DNA of 64,000 bases from Pedobacter polysacchareus (GCF_019802255.1 NZ_JAHYSS010000006.1:416821-480820), one strand, 5' to 3'; shown: positions 1 to 8,635, numbered from the stretch's first letter. Program-made: numbers and translations. The notes: generated from the letters alone by a model not told the origin.

Positions 1-75
1 TCCAGTCCAGTCCAGTCCAGTCCAGTCCAGTCCAGTCCAGTCCAGTCCAGTCCAGTCCAGTCCAGTCCAGTCCAG
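1..75. repeat. (TCCAG)15 pentanucleotide microsatellite
   Basis: Fifteen perfect copies of TCCAG fill the first 75 bases, and the array may extend left of the window. All three forward frames stay open through the array. Frame 1 would encode repeated SSPVQ, then SQQLFELFK and a stop at 103-105, so the array could be the 3' end of a gene that starts outside the window. A perfect 5-bp array is prone to slippage, and one unit gained or lost would shift the frame. An assembly artefact at a contig edge is also possible. No unit variants are seen. Confidence 0.95.
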
Positions 76-131
76 TCACAACAGCTTTTTGAACTGTTCA
101 AGTAAGTGATATTTTTTTTAAATAATAGAAC

Positions 132-794
132 TTAAGCTGTTTTATGGAACAGTGTAAAACGCTTCGCGTCTCCTATCCTTTGAATGGTTGGTGGATTGGA
201 AATGATGACATCATCGACTGTGTTTTTTGTCACAAATACCCCAGCACCGATAATATTGTTATTTCCGATAAGGACATCTTCTTTCACAGAGGAATTGATT
301 CCTAGGAAAGAATTATTTCCTACCATCACATTTCCGGCCAGGATATTACCAGAGAGCAGCACATTATGCCCAATTGTGGAATGGTGACCGATACGGGCGC
401 CAATTAACATACAATTATTCCCAACCGTAACAAAAGGCTGAATATCACAGCATTGATCAATAAAAACATTTTGACCGACTATTAAATCCGGCCAAATATT
501 TGCTTTTGAAGAGATGTAATTTGCAAAACCATATCCAGCTTCCTTTACTTTATAATAAAGGTTTTCTCTGGCACTATTTCTACCTATTGCAATATGCATT
601 ACGTACTCTTCTTTCGGATATTGCTCCATCACCTGATCAAAACTAAGGATCGGCAATCCGAGCATCGTGGTACCAGGCTTGGGAACGTAGGCTTCATCTA
701 CACAAAAAGCGGCCACTTCATGAGGACTATCATTAATAAAAGAGTAGCAAATAAATTCTGCCATTTTTCCAATTCCGTAAATAACAACTTTCAT
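132..794 (-). CDS. NeuD/PglD-type sugar acetyltransferase (left-handed beta-helix)
   Basis: Predicted cytosolic acyltransferase that would move an acetyl group from acetyl-CoA to a sugar or nucleotide-sugar, as in surface polysaccharide modification. I start at the ATG at 792-794 (220 aa), because the 33 residues upstream are hydrophobic, low in family character, and precede the usual MKVVIYGIGK opening. The N-terminus has a small Rossmann-like sugar-binding subdomain (YGIGKMAEF near residues 6-14). From about residue 110 hexapeptide repeats form a beta-helix, with the His-rich GHHSTIGHN segment expected at the active site. The length suits the NeuD/PglD/WbbJ group. No sugar biosynthesis genes adjoin it here, so the substrate is unknown. 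A 13-bp dyad (ACACAAATTGTGT, 856-868) lies upstream. Confidence 0.8.
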   Translation of the reverse strand: MKVVIYGIGKMAEFICYSFINDSPHEVAAFCVDEAYVPKPGTTMLGLPILSFDQVMEQYPKEEYVMHIAIGRNSARENLYYKVKEAGYGFANYISSKANIWPDLIVGQNVFIDQCCDIQPFVTVGNNCMLIGARIGHHSTIGHNVLLSGNILAGNVMVGNNSFLGINSSVKEDVLIGNNNIIGAGVFVTKNTVDDVIISNPPTIQRIGDAKRFTLFHKTA

Positions 795-893
795 AATTTT
801 ATGTCTTTTATTTGAATATGCCAAATAAAGGTATGTTAAAATGGGCGTAAACATTACACAAATTGTGTTATTGAGCAACAGGTTTACAATCAA

Positions 894-1420
894 TTAGCCA
901 AAGAAATCGGTTTTTAAAATCAGTGATTAAATGGCTTATCTGAACATATTTCCCACACTTTCCAGGAAAGCACTCTTATTTAATAGATGGGATGGATCAA
1001 TGTTCGATTGTAAACCCATTTCACATTTTTAGTCTTTTAGATTTACAATTTCAGTAGCATTAAGCTTACAATTGCTAGTTCTTCCCGGCTAAAAAAAAAT
1101 CCAGTGCCCCCCTTCCCTTTTATTAATTTTCAAAAAAAACATAATTCCATTCGAACTGATCGCGAAAGTATTTAAGCATCACCACTTTTATCAAATCAGG
1201 AGAATTTCTTCTGCAATTACGGACGGATTTCAATAAAAATTATACTGCCAGGCAACCTATAATTTCATTGATTTTTTTTTAAAATAACTCTTCCCATAAA
1301 AATTTTTTATACTAATTTTGATGCACGAAAAAATCAAATAAACGCCGTTGTTTATATTTAAAAAGATTTTTTGTAATTTTAACGTATCAATACAAACCTT
1401 ACTGAATTTATTTTTTTGTA
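894..1420. other. 527-base gene-free gap, AT-rich
   Basis: No convincing reading frame or structural RNA was seen. It holds an 11-bp inverted pair (GGTTTACAATC at 881-891 and GATTGTAAACC at 1006-1016), a 13-bp palindrome CTTTCCAGGAAAG at 958-970, and further TTTACAATT-like words near 1049 and 1070. TAATTTTG at 1313-1320 fits the Bacteroidota -7 box TAnnTTTG and may drive the gene at 1421, though no good -33 box is seen. The gap probably holds the divergent promoters of its two flanking genes. Confidence 0.4.
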
Positions 1421-1606
1421 ATGAAAGATCCAAAAAAACCTACTAGCAAAAGTTCATTAGTTGACCCTGAAACTGACATCGATGATTCAAGTGAAGTAAC
1501 CGGCAACAAGAAGTCGTATCAAGATGAAGACGACGACTTTGACATGCCTTTAGATGATCTGGATGGCTTCGATAATTTCAGTGACGACGATGACGACGAT
1601 TATTAA
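1421..1606 (+). CDS. Small highly acidic hypothetical protein (61 aa)
   Basis: Function unknown. It begins with a short Lys/Pro/Ser-rich stretch (KDPKKPTSKSS). The second half is dominated by Asp and Glu and ends in a run of six Asp before a terminal Tyr. There is no signal peptide, membrane segment or Cys, and low complexity suggests disorder. The ATG lies in an AT-rich leader without a Shine-Dalgarno sequence, and a strong terminator follows, so this is probably a single-gene transcript. A role as a basic-partner chaperone or nucleic-acid mimic is possible but nothing in the sequence proves it. Orderly start, stop and terminator make a real gene likely. Confidence 0.7.
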   Translation: MKDPKKPTSKSSLVDPETDIDDSSEVTGNKKSYQDEDDDFDMPLDDLDGFDNFSDDDDDDY

Positions 1607-1630
1607 AGAACAGTACATAGTATCTCTTTA

Positions 1631-1660
1631 AGCATCCCCTATAGGGATGCTTTTTATTTT
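1631..1660 (+). terminator. Rho-independent terminator after the acidic protein gene
   Basis: Stem AGCATCCC/GGGATGCT (8 bp) with loop CTATA, followed by TTTTATTTT. It ends the 1421-1606 gene. Confidence 0.9.
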
Positions 1661-1677
1661 AATTCAGCCCAGCATAC

Positions 1678-2796
1678 ATGCAGATTATACCCGTATCCGA
1701 TTCAAAGACAAAAAAGGAATTTTTAAATGTGGCACGTTTTCTTTACAAAAATGATCCCAACTGGATTTGTCCGCTGGATAATGATATTGAGCAAATATTT
1801 GATGCGAAGAAGAATACCTTCTTTAACCACGGAAAATGCGCCCGCTGGATTTTAAAAGATACTGCTGGTCAAACCATTGGCCGGGTTGCTGCTTTTATCA
1901 ATGACAAAAAAGCACATCAATACGAGCAGCCTACTGGCGGCATGGGCTTTTTCGAATGTATAGCTGATCAGCATGCGGCCTTCCTCCTGTTTGATACTGC
2001 AAAGCATTGGCTGCAGGAACAAGGCATGGAAGCCATGGACGGCCCAATCAATTTCGGGGAGAATGATTCTTTCTGGGGTTTGTTGGTAGAGGGCTTTACA
2101 CCACCTTCTTACGGCATGAATTACAATCACCCATACTATCATGACTTTTTCAAAAACTATGGATTTGAGAAGTCTTACGAGCAAATCACCAATCACCTTG
2201 CCGTTAGAAAGCCTTTTCCTGAGCGCTTTACCAAAATCGCCAACTGGGTAGCCAATAAGCCTGGTTATACTTTTGAGCATTTCTCTAAAAAGAATTCTGA
2301 AAAATATGTACAGGACCTGATGGAAATCTACAATGACGGCTGGCAGGATTTTGAGAAGTTCGTTCCCATTAAAAAGGAAACTCTACAGGAAAGCTTTAAA
2401 AAGATGGAAACCATTATGGATGAAAAGCTGATCTGGTTTGCCTACATCAACGGGGAACCGGCCTCTTTTGTGGTGATCATTCCTGATGCCAATCAAATGA
2501 TCAAAGGTTTTAACGGTAAATTGGGCTTAATTCAAAAGTTGATGTTCCTTTACAAACGCTGGGTTGGCGTCAACAGGATGCGTGCCATCGTGATGGGAAC
2601 CAAGAAATCTTTCCAGAAACATGGATTAGAATCTGCACTTTTTATTAAACTTAAAGAATATGTGCTGCCTTTAAATCAATATGATGAGCTGGAATTGAGT
2701 TGGGTAGGAGATTTTAACGACAAGATGCTGTCGATACACGAAGCAACAGGTGCCACTTTTGGCAAACGACACCTGACGCTACGTAAAATATTTTAA
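1678..2796 (+). CDS. GNAT-like protein (YghO-type), 372 aa
   Basis: Soluble cytoplasmic protein resembling the YghO-like group of GNAT-fold proteins that are common and uncharacterised in Bacteroidota. The N-terminal half carries a conserved GPINFGENDSFWGLLVEGF segment (about residues 122-140). The C-terminal half has features of an acetyltransferase fold, ending near SWVGDFNDKMLSIHEATGA. No signal peptide or membrane helix is seen. It stands alone between a terminator and a convergent XRE gene whose stop lies 8 bases away. No substrate can be assigned; N-acetyltransferase is the usual label, and I am sure of the family resemblance but not of the activity. Confidence 0.7.
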   Translation: MQIIPVSDSKTKKEFLNVARFLYKNDPNWICPLDNDIEQIFDAKKNTFFNHGKCARWILKDTAGQTIGRVAAFINDKKAHQYEQPTGGMGFFECIADQHAAFLLFDTAKHWLQEQGMEAMDGPINFGENDSFWGLLVEGFTPPSYGMNYNHPYYHDFFKNYGFEKSYEQITNHLAVRKPFPERFTKIANWVANKPGYTFEHFSKKNSEKYVQDLMEIYNDGWQDFEKFVPIKKETLQESFKKMETIMDEKLIWFAYINGEPASFVVIIPDANQMIKGFNGKLGLIQKLMFLYKRWVGVNRMRAIVMGTKKSFQKHGLESALFIKLKEYVLPLNQYDELELSWVGDFNDKMLSIHEATGATFGKRHLTLRKIF

Positions 2797-2804
2797 TAGC
2801 AAGC

Positions 2805-3134
2805 CTATCTTTCGCGGATTTCCTCATAAAGATCAATCACCTTCTTTTGGAGTTTAATGATCTCTTCTTCCCTCAAAGCAAGTTTATCTTTAAGGGCATT
2901 AATTTCTTCAAAATTAAGGGACTGTGGGTTTTCACCTTCTTTGGAGATGATGTCCATCGTCGATACCTGGAATAGGTTAGCAATTTGCTCTAATCTGGAG
3001 ATGTTAATATCTGTAATACCAGTTTCTATTTTTGAAAAGGCAGGAATTGAAATATTTAGACGTTTGGCCACTTCCCCTTGGCTCCAGCCGTTCTTCTGGC
3101 GTAATTGTCTAATGTTTTTTCCAATGATATTCAT
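2805..3134 (-). CDS. XRE-family regulator with C-terminal coiled coil
   Basis: 109-aa DNA-binding protein. Residues about 5-60 form a Cro/C1-type helix-turn-helix (IRQLRQKNGWSQGEVAKRL, then ISIPAFSKIETG). Residues 75-109 are rich in Glu, Lys and Leu with heptad spacing and probably form a dimerising coiled coil. This short HTH-plus-coil form is common in Bacteroidota. It lies 40 bases downstream of the muropeptide ligase gene on the same strand and may be co-transcribed. No ligand domain is visible and the target is unknown. Confidence 0.85.
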   Translation of the reverse strand: MNIIGKNIRQLRQKNGWSQGEVAKRLNISIPAFSKIETGITDINISRLEQIANLFQVSTMDIISKEGENPQSLNFEEINALKDKLALREEEIIKLQKKVIDLYEEIRER

Positions 3135-3174
3135 GTGATAAATTTAGGTGTATTATTCTAGTTTCTACTTGATG

Positions 3175-4530
3175 TTAGGTAGTAGTCAACTCACGTGCCA
3201 ATTTCACCAAATCTAAGCCACCAAAATTACCAGAGCTCATTAGTAATAAATTTGTGTGATTAAAATTCATACTCATAAAGTAATCTTTTAATTCGTCAGA
3301 ATTATTAAAAAACTGTAATTCATTACAATTAAACGCATTTTGTACATCAAATTTGCTAAATGGTTTAATCTTTTTATGTTTAAAAGTTTCTTCATCAATG
3401 TATACAATTGAACAGTCAGCTTGTTTCATTGTATCTCTATATTGTGCTAAAAATTCTTTATTCAAACTACTAAATGTATGTAACTCTATACACGCTACCA
3501 ATTTCCTTTCCGTAAACTGTGTTTTCACAGCTTCTATAGTCGCTTTCAGCTTTGAGGGGGAATGGGCAAAGTCTTTATAGACGTTCGTATGGTCTTTTTT
3601 GATCAATACTTCCAGTCTTTTTGCAGCCCCAGTGAAGGAAGAAATTGCAGCATTAAACTGTTCATTATTCAGACCTAAAGCCTCGCAAACTAAACGTGCC
3701 GCATTGAGGTTCATCAAGTTATGATTTCCAAACACATTTAACTCGGTGTGTTCAGGTAAAAGATAAGTTACACCATCTTTCAATTCATGCTCAGGAATCC
3801 CGTATCCTATTTTCTGTACATTAGCCGTAGACCTTGCCACCAATTGATTTAAATCTTCATCGGCAGTACAGTAAATCAATTTTCCTTCCGGTTGAATGGT
3901 ATCAATAAACAATTCGAACTGACGGGTGTAATCCTCAAAAGTTGGAAAAACATTGATATGGTCCCAGGCAATTCCACTAATTACTGCAATATTTGCTTTA
4001 TATAAATGAAATTTTGGTCTCCTGTCTATTGGGGAAGCCAGGTATTCATCGCCTTCAATAATGATGAGCGGAGCTTCGTCTGTGACTTTTACCATCGTAT
4101 CAAATCCCGCCAGCTGCGCACCTACCAGGTAATCAAAATCGCGGTGGTAATAATTTAATACATGAAGAATCATAGAGGTAATGGTGGTTTTACCATGGCT
4201 GCCACCGATCACTACACGAAGTTTATCCTTAGTTTGCTCATAGATATATTCCGGGTAAGAGTAGATTTTAAGACCTAATTCCTGAGCTTTCAGCAATTCC
4301 GGATTATCCAGTAAGGCATGCATACCTAAAATTACGGCATCCAGATCCGCTGTTATCCTACTGGCATCCCAGCCCATCTGCTCCGGCAAAATGCCATGTC
4401 GGGCTAATCTGCTTCCTGAAGGTTCAAAAATAACATCATCAGAACCTGTTACCTGGTAGCCTTTTTTATGTAAGGCAATGGCCAGATTGTGCATGGCACT
4501 ACCGCCAATTGCTATAAAATGTATGCGCAT
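3175..4530 (-). CDS. mpl: Mpl-type UDP-MurNAc:tripeptide ligase (Mur ligase family)
   Basis: Predicted cytosolic muropeptide ligase that joins recycled L-Ala-gamma-D-Glu-mesoDap to UDP-MurNAc using ATP, in cell-wall recycling. The 451-aa protein has the N-terminal Rossmann domain (IHFIAIGGSAMHNLA), the Mur P-loop GSHGKTT at 110-116, a central ATPase domain with EGDEY, and a C-terminal domain beginning near GAAKRLEVL. Opening with IGGSAMHNLA and the high-identity Mpl layout separate it from MurC. The gene starts downstream of the prmA terminator, so it has its own promoter, and is followed by the XRE regulator. Length is typical for Mpl. Confidence 0.88.
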   Translation of the reverse strand: MRIHFIAIGGSAMHNLAIALHKKGYQVTGSDDVIFEPSGSRLARHGILPEQMGWDASRITADLDAVILGMHALLDNPELLKAQELGLKIYSYPEYIYEQTKDKLRVVIGGSHGKTTITSMILHVLNYYHRDFDYLVGAQLAGFDTMVKVTDEAPLIIIEGDEYLASPIDRRPKFHLYKANIAVISGIAWDHINVFPTFEDYTRQFELFIDTIQPEGKLIYCTADEDLNQLVARSTANVQKIGYGIPEHELKDGVTYLLPEHTELNVFGNHNLMNLNAARLVCEALGLNNEQFNAAISSFTGAAKRLEVLIKKDHTNVYKDFAHSPSKLKATIEAVKTQFTERKLVACIELHTFSSLNKEFLAQYRDTMKQADCSIVYIDEETFKHKKIKPFSKFDVQNAFNCNELQFFNNSDELKDYFMSMNFNHTNLLLMSSGNFGGLDLVKLARELTTT

Positions 4531-4553
4531 ATTACAATGATAAAATAAGGTAC

Positions 4554-4578
4554 AAAAAAATACCGCCGAAGCGGTATT
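4554..4578 (-). terminator. UUCG-loop terminator after prmA
   Basis: Read on the minus strand: stem AATACCGC/GCGGTATT, a TTCG tetraloop, then seven T. It is the clearest intrinsic terminator here and separates tpiA-prmA from mpl. Confidence 0.95.
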
Positions 4579-4583
4579 GATCT

Positions 4584-5423
4584 TTAATCTTTTCTAAACT
4601 GGGCAGCAACCCATTCTCCTATTTTTTTATGATCTACATACCTGATCTGCAAAGCTTCACAGGCTGTTTTAATCATATCCAGATCTGGACTTTCATAAAA
4701 GCCACTGAAGAAAATACTTCCTCCTGAGGCCAGAACACCAGCATAAGTAGGGATTTGGTCCAATAGAATGTTTCTATTGATATTTGCCAGAATGATGTCG
4801 AAAGTTTGCTGAGGAATGGTTTCCTTACCACCGCAGGCAGCGGTTAAGTTGGTAATACCGTTCAGCTCAGAATTTTCTAAGGTACTCAGGTAACACACAT
4901 CGTCGTTATCAATCGCGACCAATGATGCTGCGCCTTTTTTAGCCGCCAATATGGCAAGAATCCCTGTTCCGCAGCCCATATCCAGGATATTTTTCCCCTG
5001 AACATCTGTAGACAGAATATATTGCATCATCATGGTAGTGGTTTGATGGTGACCGGTACCAAAAGCCATCTTAGGATCAATCACAATCTCATATTGATAT
5101 TGTGGCTGAGGTTCATGGAAAGTTGCCCTTACATAACACTGCTCGTCAATAATCAGAGGTTCGAAATTCTTCTCCCACTCCTCATTCCAGTTTTCTGCAG
5201 CAATCTCTGTAATGTCGTACGTAATTTCCAGTTCTTCTTTATAACTGTCCAGCACTTCTGTTAGATTTTCTAACGAGTAACTGTCCAGGTCAATAAATGC
5301 GGCAAAGCCATTTTCGGTATCTTCAAATGTATTAAAGCCAATCTCCGCCAAATCACTGATCAGCAAATCCTGCTGATATTCTTCTATCGCTGTAAAGCTG
5401 AATGTTACCTTGATGTATTGCAT
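4584..5423 (-). CDS. prmA: Ribosomal protein L11 methyltransferase
   Basis: SAM-dependent methyltransferase that modifies ribosomal protein L11. In the 279-aa protein the N-terminal substrate-recognition domain (1-65) is followed by the PrmA signature PKMAFGTGHHQTT at 118-130, SAM motif I LDMGCGTG at 147-154, an acidic ribose-binding segment AIDNDD (about 170-175) and the catalytic-side LANINRN. Length fits the family. Its ATG overlaps the tpiA stop by one base (TAATG), so the two are translationally coupled on one transcript that ends at the UUCG terminator. Confidence 0.95.
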   Translation of the reverse strand: MQYIKVTFSFTAIEEYQQDLLISDLAEIGFNTFEDTENGFAAFIDLDSYSLENLTEVLDSYKEELEITYDITEIAAENWNEEWEKNFEPLIIDEQCYVRATFHEPQPQYQYEIVIDPKMAFGTGHHQTTTMMMQYILSTDVQGKNILDMGCGTGILAILAAKKGAASLVAIDNDDVCYLSTLENSELNGITNLTAACGGKETIPQQTFDIILANINRNILLDQIPTYAGVLASGGSIFFSGFYESPDLDMIKTACEALQIRYVDHKKIGEWVAAQFRKD

Positions 5424-6187
5424 TAAGAATTGAAAGTTTTAACGATGTCAGTAAAGTCTCTTGATTTCAATGAAGCACCACCGATCAATCCACCATCAAT
5501 ATCCGTCTGAGCGAATAATTCTGCTGCATTTTTCGGGTTACAGCTGCCACCATAAAGGATGCTGGTACCTTCTGCGATATCAATGCCGTATTTAGTAGCG
5601 ATTTCAGCACGGATAAAAGCATGCACTTCCTGTGCTTGTTCAGAAGAAGCGGTTAAGCCTGTTCCAATTGCCCAAACTGGTTCGTAAGCGATCACAATTT
5701 TAGCAAAATCAGCAGGTTCTAAACCAAAAACGCAATTTACCAATTGAGATTTAAGGACATCAAAATAACTTCCGTTATTTCTTTCGTCTAAAGTTTCACC
5801 AATACAAAAAAGTGGCGTTAAGCCGTTTTGTAAAGCAATTACTGTTTTTTGAGCCAATAACTCATCTGTTTCCGCGAAATACTGACGTCTTTCTGAGTGT
5901 CCGATGATGACATATTCACAGCCTACAGATTTAATCATCTTTGCAGAAGTCTCTCCTGTATAAGCGCCGCTTTCGTTTTGGTGACAATTTTGAGCACCAA
6001 TTTTAACCGTTTCACCACCTAATTGTGCCAAACTGTTTAAATGAATAAATGGAGAACAGATGATGGCGATTTGGTCACCTTTTTTCTCATCTCTTACCAT
6101 GTTCACGATTTCTGAGAATAAAGATACCCCTTCGGCATAGTCTAAATTCATTTTCCAATTTCCGGCAACGATTTTTTTTCTGGTCAT
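5423..6187 (-). CDS. tpiA: Triose-phosphate isomerase
   Basis: Glycolytic and gluconeogenic enzyme interconverting dihydroxyacetone phosphate and glyceraldehyde 3-phosphate in the cytosol. The 254-aa TIM barrel has all catalytic residues: Lys12 (GNWKMN), His97 (GHSERR) and Glu169 in AYEPVWAIGTG (167-177), plus the phosphate loop YGGSCNP and the C-terminal GGLIGGASL. It starts at MTRKKIVAGNWKMN, the standard N-terminus. prmA follows with a one-base overlap. A GlmU-like gene lies 68 bases upstream on the same strand, so a longer operon is possible. Confidence 0.98.
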   Translation of the reverse strand: MTRKKIVAGNWKMNLDYAEGVSLFSEIVNMVRDEKKGDQIAIICSPFIHLNSLAQLGGETVKIGAQNCHQNESGAYTGETSAKMIKSVGCEYVIIGHSERRQYFAETDELLAQKTVIALQNGLTPLFCIGETLDERNNGSYFDVLKSQLVNCVFGLEPADFAKIVIAYEPVWAIGTGLTASSEQAQEVHAFIRAEIATKYGIDIAEGTSILYGGSCNPKNAAELFAQTDIDGGLIGGASLKSRDFTDIVKTFNS

Positions 6188-6255
6188 AATTTTTATTGTT
6201 TTAGCGCCATGAAGCTAAGATAAAGGCTTCAATTCTGCTGTTTTTTTAGTGATAA

Positions 6256-7422
6256 TTAACTCCTATATGACTTAGTCAATTCAAATACAGCGGTTAATAT
6301 ATTTCTTTCTTTCTCATCAAAAGGCAAGTTCCTACGTATAAACACCTGTTCTGCAGTTTCAAACATTTTTTCGAGGCGGTAAGTTTCAAATCCTTGTGCC
6401 CCACCCCATGAAAAATCAGGAAGGAAAGTTTTAGGGAATCCGGCACCAAAAACATTGGCTCCTACGCCTACAACTGACCCGGTATTGAACATGGTATTGA
6501 TGCCGCATTTTGCATGGTCGGCCATGATCATTCCACAAAATAACATTCCTGTTTGCCTGAAATCATCCAGGGTATAATCCCAGATTTTCACTGAGGCATA
6601 GTTATTTTTAAGGTTCGAGTTATTGGTATCCGCACCAATATTACACCATTGTCCCATTACAGAATTGCCAAGATAACCTTCATGACCTTTAGAGGAATAC
6701 CCCCAGATCACGGCGTTATTGATTTCTCCTCCAACCCGGCTAAATGGACCTATGGTAGTCTGTCCGTAGATTTTCGCCCCCATCTTGACTTGTGAATCAT
6801 GGCAAAGTGCAAAGGATCCACGAATGTGTGCCCCTTCCCAGATCTGGCTGTTTTTACCAATATAAATTGGTCCGCTTAAGCTGTTCAATGTTGCACACTC
6901 CGCTCCTCCGCCTTCTTCTACAAAGACTTCTTCTCCAAGGATCACGTTAGTACTGCTTAATATTGCGGAAGAACGACCTTTTGTCAATAAACTAAAGTCT
7001 TTTTTCAGTTCTATATCATTGTTTTTAAAAATATCTTCCGGATGGAGGATTCTGATAATTGAAGCGCTATAAGCGACTGGTTTCAGCGCATTCAGCTCCT
7101 CTGGAGAGGTCCCAAAAGGCGCCCGGTAAGCAATCAGCAAATCTTCTTGTTTTAACACTTCACCATCACGCAAACGATCTATTGCTTCCAGTAAGCCTTC
7201 ATCAGGACATACCGATCCATTGATGGACAAGCTGGCACTTGGCTGTGCTGGGTATTTAACAGAAAGATAAGGAATGGTCAGAAAGCCGGCAGTGGCATTT
7301 AAATGCCGCTCCCATTTTTGAGCTATGGTTAAAATTCCAACACGGAGGTCGGCAACCGGTCTTGTGAAAGATAGCGGACGTAAGGATGCCCAGGCATTAT
7401 CATCAAATAAATTGATTTTCAT
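6256..7422 (-). CDS. GlmU-family putative sugar nucleotidyltransferase
   Basis: Two-domain protein (388 aa) of the Bacteroidota GlmU family: an N-terminal nucleotidyltransferase-like region (NTP_transf_4 type, opening MKINLFDDNAWASLRPLSF) and a C-terminal left-handed beta-helix of hexapeptide repeats from about residue 150 (GPIYIGKNSQIWEGAHIRG and following). I start at the ATG at 7420-7422 because this matches the conserved opening; an ATG three codons upstream is the alternative. It lacks the canonical GlmU pyrophosphorylase signature, so it should not be called GlmU itself. It probably handles a nucleotide sugar for the cell envelope; the substrate is unknown. tpiA follows downstream. Confidence 0.75.
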   Translation of the reverse strand: MKINLFDDNAWASLRPLSFTRPVADLRVGILTIAQKWERHLNATAGFLTIPYLSVKYPAQPSASLSINGSVCPDEGLLEAIDRLRDGEVLKQEDLLIAYRAPFGTSPEELNALKPVAYSASIIRILHPEDIFKNNDIELKKDFSLLTKGRSSAILSSTNVILGEEVFVEEGGGAECATLNSLSGPIYIGKNSQIWEGAHIRGSFALCHDSQVKMGAKIYGQTTIGPFSRVGGEINNAVIWGYSSKGHEGYLGNSVMGQWCNIGADTNNSNLKNNYASVKIWDYTLDDFRQTGMLFCGMIMADHAKCGINTMFNTGSVVGVGANVFGAGFPKTFLPDFSWGGAQGFETYRLEKMFETAEQVFIRRNLPFDEKERNILTAVFELTKSYRS

Positions 7423-7434
7423 AAGTAACAAAAA

Positions 7435-7468
7435 TAAAAAAAGTCCCGAAGCAACAGCACCGGGACTT
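7435..7468 (-). terminator. Terminator after rpmE2
   Basis: Minus-strand stem AAGTCCCG/CGGGACTT with a 12-base loop, then a T-rich run. It separates rpmE2 from the GlmU-like gene. Confidence 0.88.
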
Positions 7469-7493
7469 TAAAATAATTACTTTTTTTGTAGAA

Positions 7494-7742
7494 TTACTTC
7501 TTAGCGTAACGAGTTTTAAATTTATCGATACGACCAGCTGTATCTACTAACTTCATTTTACCAGTATAGAAAGGGTGTGAAGTATGAGAAATCTCTAATT
7601 TGTATAGAGGGTATTCGTTACCATCTTCCCATTTGATGCTTTCTTTAGTATCTACACAAGATTTCGTTAAGAAAGAGTACTCATTTGACATATCTTTAAA
7701 TACTACAAATCTATAGTTTGATGGATGCAGATCTTTTTTCAT
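7494..7742 (-). CDS. rpmE2: 50S ribosomal protein L31, type B
   Basis: 82-aa ribosomal protein of the large subunit. It opens MKKDLHPSNYRFVVFKD and keeps the type B pattern (SCVDTKESIKWEDG, then SHPFYTGKMKLVDTAGRIDKF). It lacks the CxxC zinc pair of type A L31, so it is the zinc-independent C-minus form. In many bacteria this form replaces the zinc protein in zinc shortage; no Zur site could be recognised here. It is monocistronic, with a terminator directly after it. Confidence 0.96.
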   Translation of the reverse strand: MKKDLHPSNYRFVVFKDMSNEYSFLTKSCVDTKESIKWEDGNEYPLYKLEISHTSHPFYTGKMKLVDTAGRIDKFKTRYAKK

Positions 7743-7837
7743 GATGCTTTTATATTATTATTTCCTTATTTCTCGCTTATTTTTAAGGTTGCAAATATCC
7801 TAAAATTATTTTTCATTAGCAAGGAAGTCTTGAAAAA

Positions 7838-8125
7838 TTATCTACTATACTTTTTCCGGGTCTCAATTTTCTCTTTTTGTCGCCTTAAATAGGCATCAGC
7901 AATGACTTCAGCGGAAGGGAGTTCGGAATTACTGATCAAAAGGCTTTTTAATTTCTCCTCATCTACGTCTGTCCGGTACAATATGTTCATCATTTTGGAG
8001 ATGTCATTGTCGAGCAGGTAGGCAAAAGCCTGCACCAATCGTTCCCTGATCTGCGCTTCTGTCCAGATTTCCTCAACTTCAAAGTCTTTCCCGACGATAC
8101 TGCTCAATGCTTTTAAATCTTCCAT
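7838..8125 (-). CDS. Conserved hypothetical protein next to mce (95 aa)
   Basis: Small soluble charged protein of unknown function. The N-terminal half is acidic (KDFEVEEIWTEAQIRERL). A helical middle (LLDNDISKMMNILYRTDVDEEKLK) precedes a basic tail RRQKEKIETRKKYSR. It starts only 4 bases after the mce stop, so the two are one operon. Proteins of this size next to methylmalonyl-CoA epimerase recur in Bacteroidota. That points to a link with propionate or methylmalonyl-CoA metabolism, but only by context. Confidence 0.75.
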   Translation of the reverse strand: MEDLKALSSIVGKDFEVEEIWTEAQIRERLVQAFAYLLDNDISKMMNILYRTDVDEEKLKSLLISNSELPSAEVIADAYLRRQKEKIETRKKYSR

Positions 8126-8129
8126 CCTT

Positions 8130-8537
8130 TTATAGCGGTTTAATCTCTTGACACAGTTCTAACAATACGCCGTTTGTCCCTTTCGGATGAAGAAAACAGA
8201 CCAGTTTATTGTCGGCACCCAGCTTAGGCTGCTCATTCAAAAGCACAAAACCGTCATTTTTTAACCGTTCCATCTCCGCCAGGATATCTTCCACATCAAA
8301 AGCAATGTGGTGAATGCCCTCCCCTTTTTTCTCGAGGAACTTTGCAATCGGACTTTCCGGGCTGCTGGCCGACAGCAATTCAATTTTATTGGGTCCAACC
8401 TGAAAAAACGCAGTATTTACGCCTTCAGAAAGCACCGCTTCTTTTTTATAACAAGCAGTATTTAATAATTTCTCATAAAGATCACAGGAAAAATCCAGGT
8501 CTTTTACAGCGATCCCAATGTGCTCTATCTTTTTCAT
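8130..8537 (-). CDS. mce: Methylmalonyl-CoA epimerase
   Basis: Vicinal-oxygen-chelate enzyme that interconverts the (2R) and (2S) forms of methylmalonyl-CoA between propionyl-CoA carboxylase and the B12-dependent mutase. The 135-aa protein has the paired VOC modules, with His6 (KIEHIGIAV), His76/His77 (GEGIHHIAF) and Glu127 (LLELCQ) positioned as metal ligands. Glu53 sits where a Gln ligand occurs in some homologues. Length is typical. It leads a two-gene leftward operon with the 95-aa protein, divergent from iscS. The mutase and carboxylase are not in this window. Confidence 0.93.
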   Translation of the reverse strand: MKKIEHIGIAVKDLDFSCDLYEKLLNTACYKKEAVLSEGVNTAFFQVGPNKIELLSASSPESPIAKFLEKKGEGIHHIAFDVEDILAEMERLKNDGFVLLNEQPKLGADNKLVCFLHPKGTNGVLLELCQEIKPL

Positions 8538-8606
8538 AATTGCTTAAACGGTTAGAAAAATGTAAAAATGCAGGTTTTACCTATACGGTCATAGCTATTA
8601 TTTATA

Positions 8607-8635
8607 ATTGTTGGCATTCTTTTTTCGTACATTTG
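8607..8635 (+). promoter_or_regulatory. Candidate promoter of the isc operon
   Basis: TACATTTG (8628-8635) matches the Bacteroidota -7 box TAnnTTTG. ATTG at 8607-8610, 17 bases upstream, is a weak and slightly close -33 box. The iscS ATG at 8662 leaves a short leader. No IscR-like palindrome was recognised. Confidence 0.55.

Noticed and set aside
1..75. CRISPR array
   Set aside because: Units are 5 bp with no spacers, and no cas genes are present.
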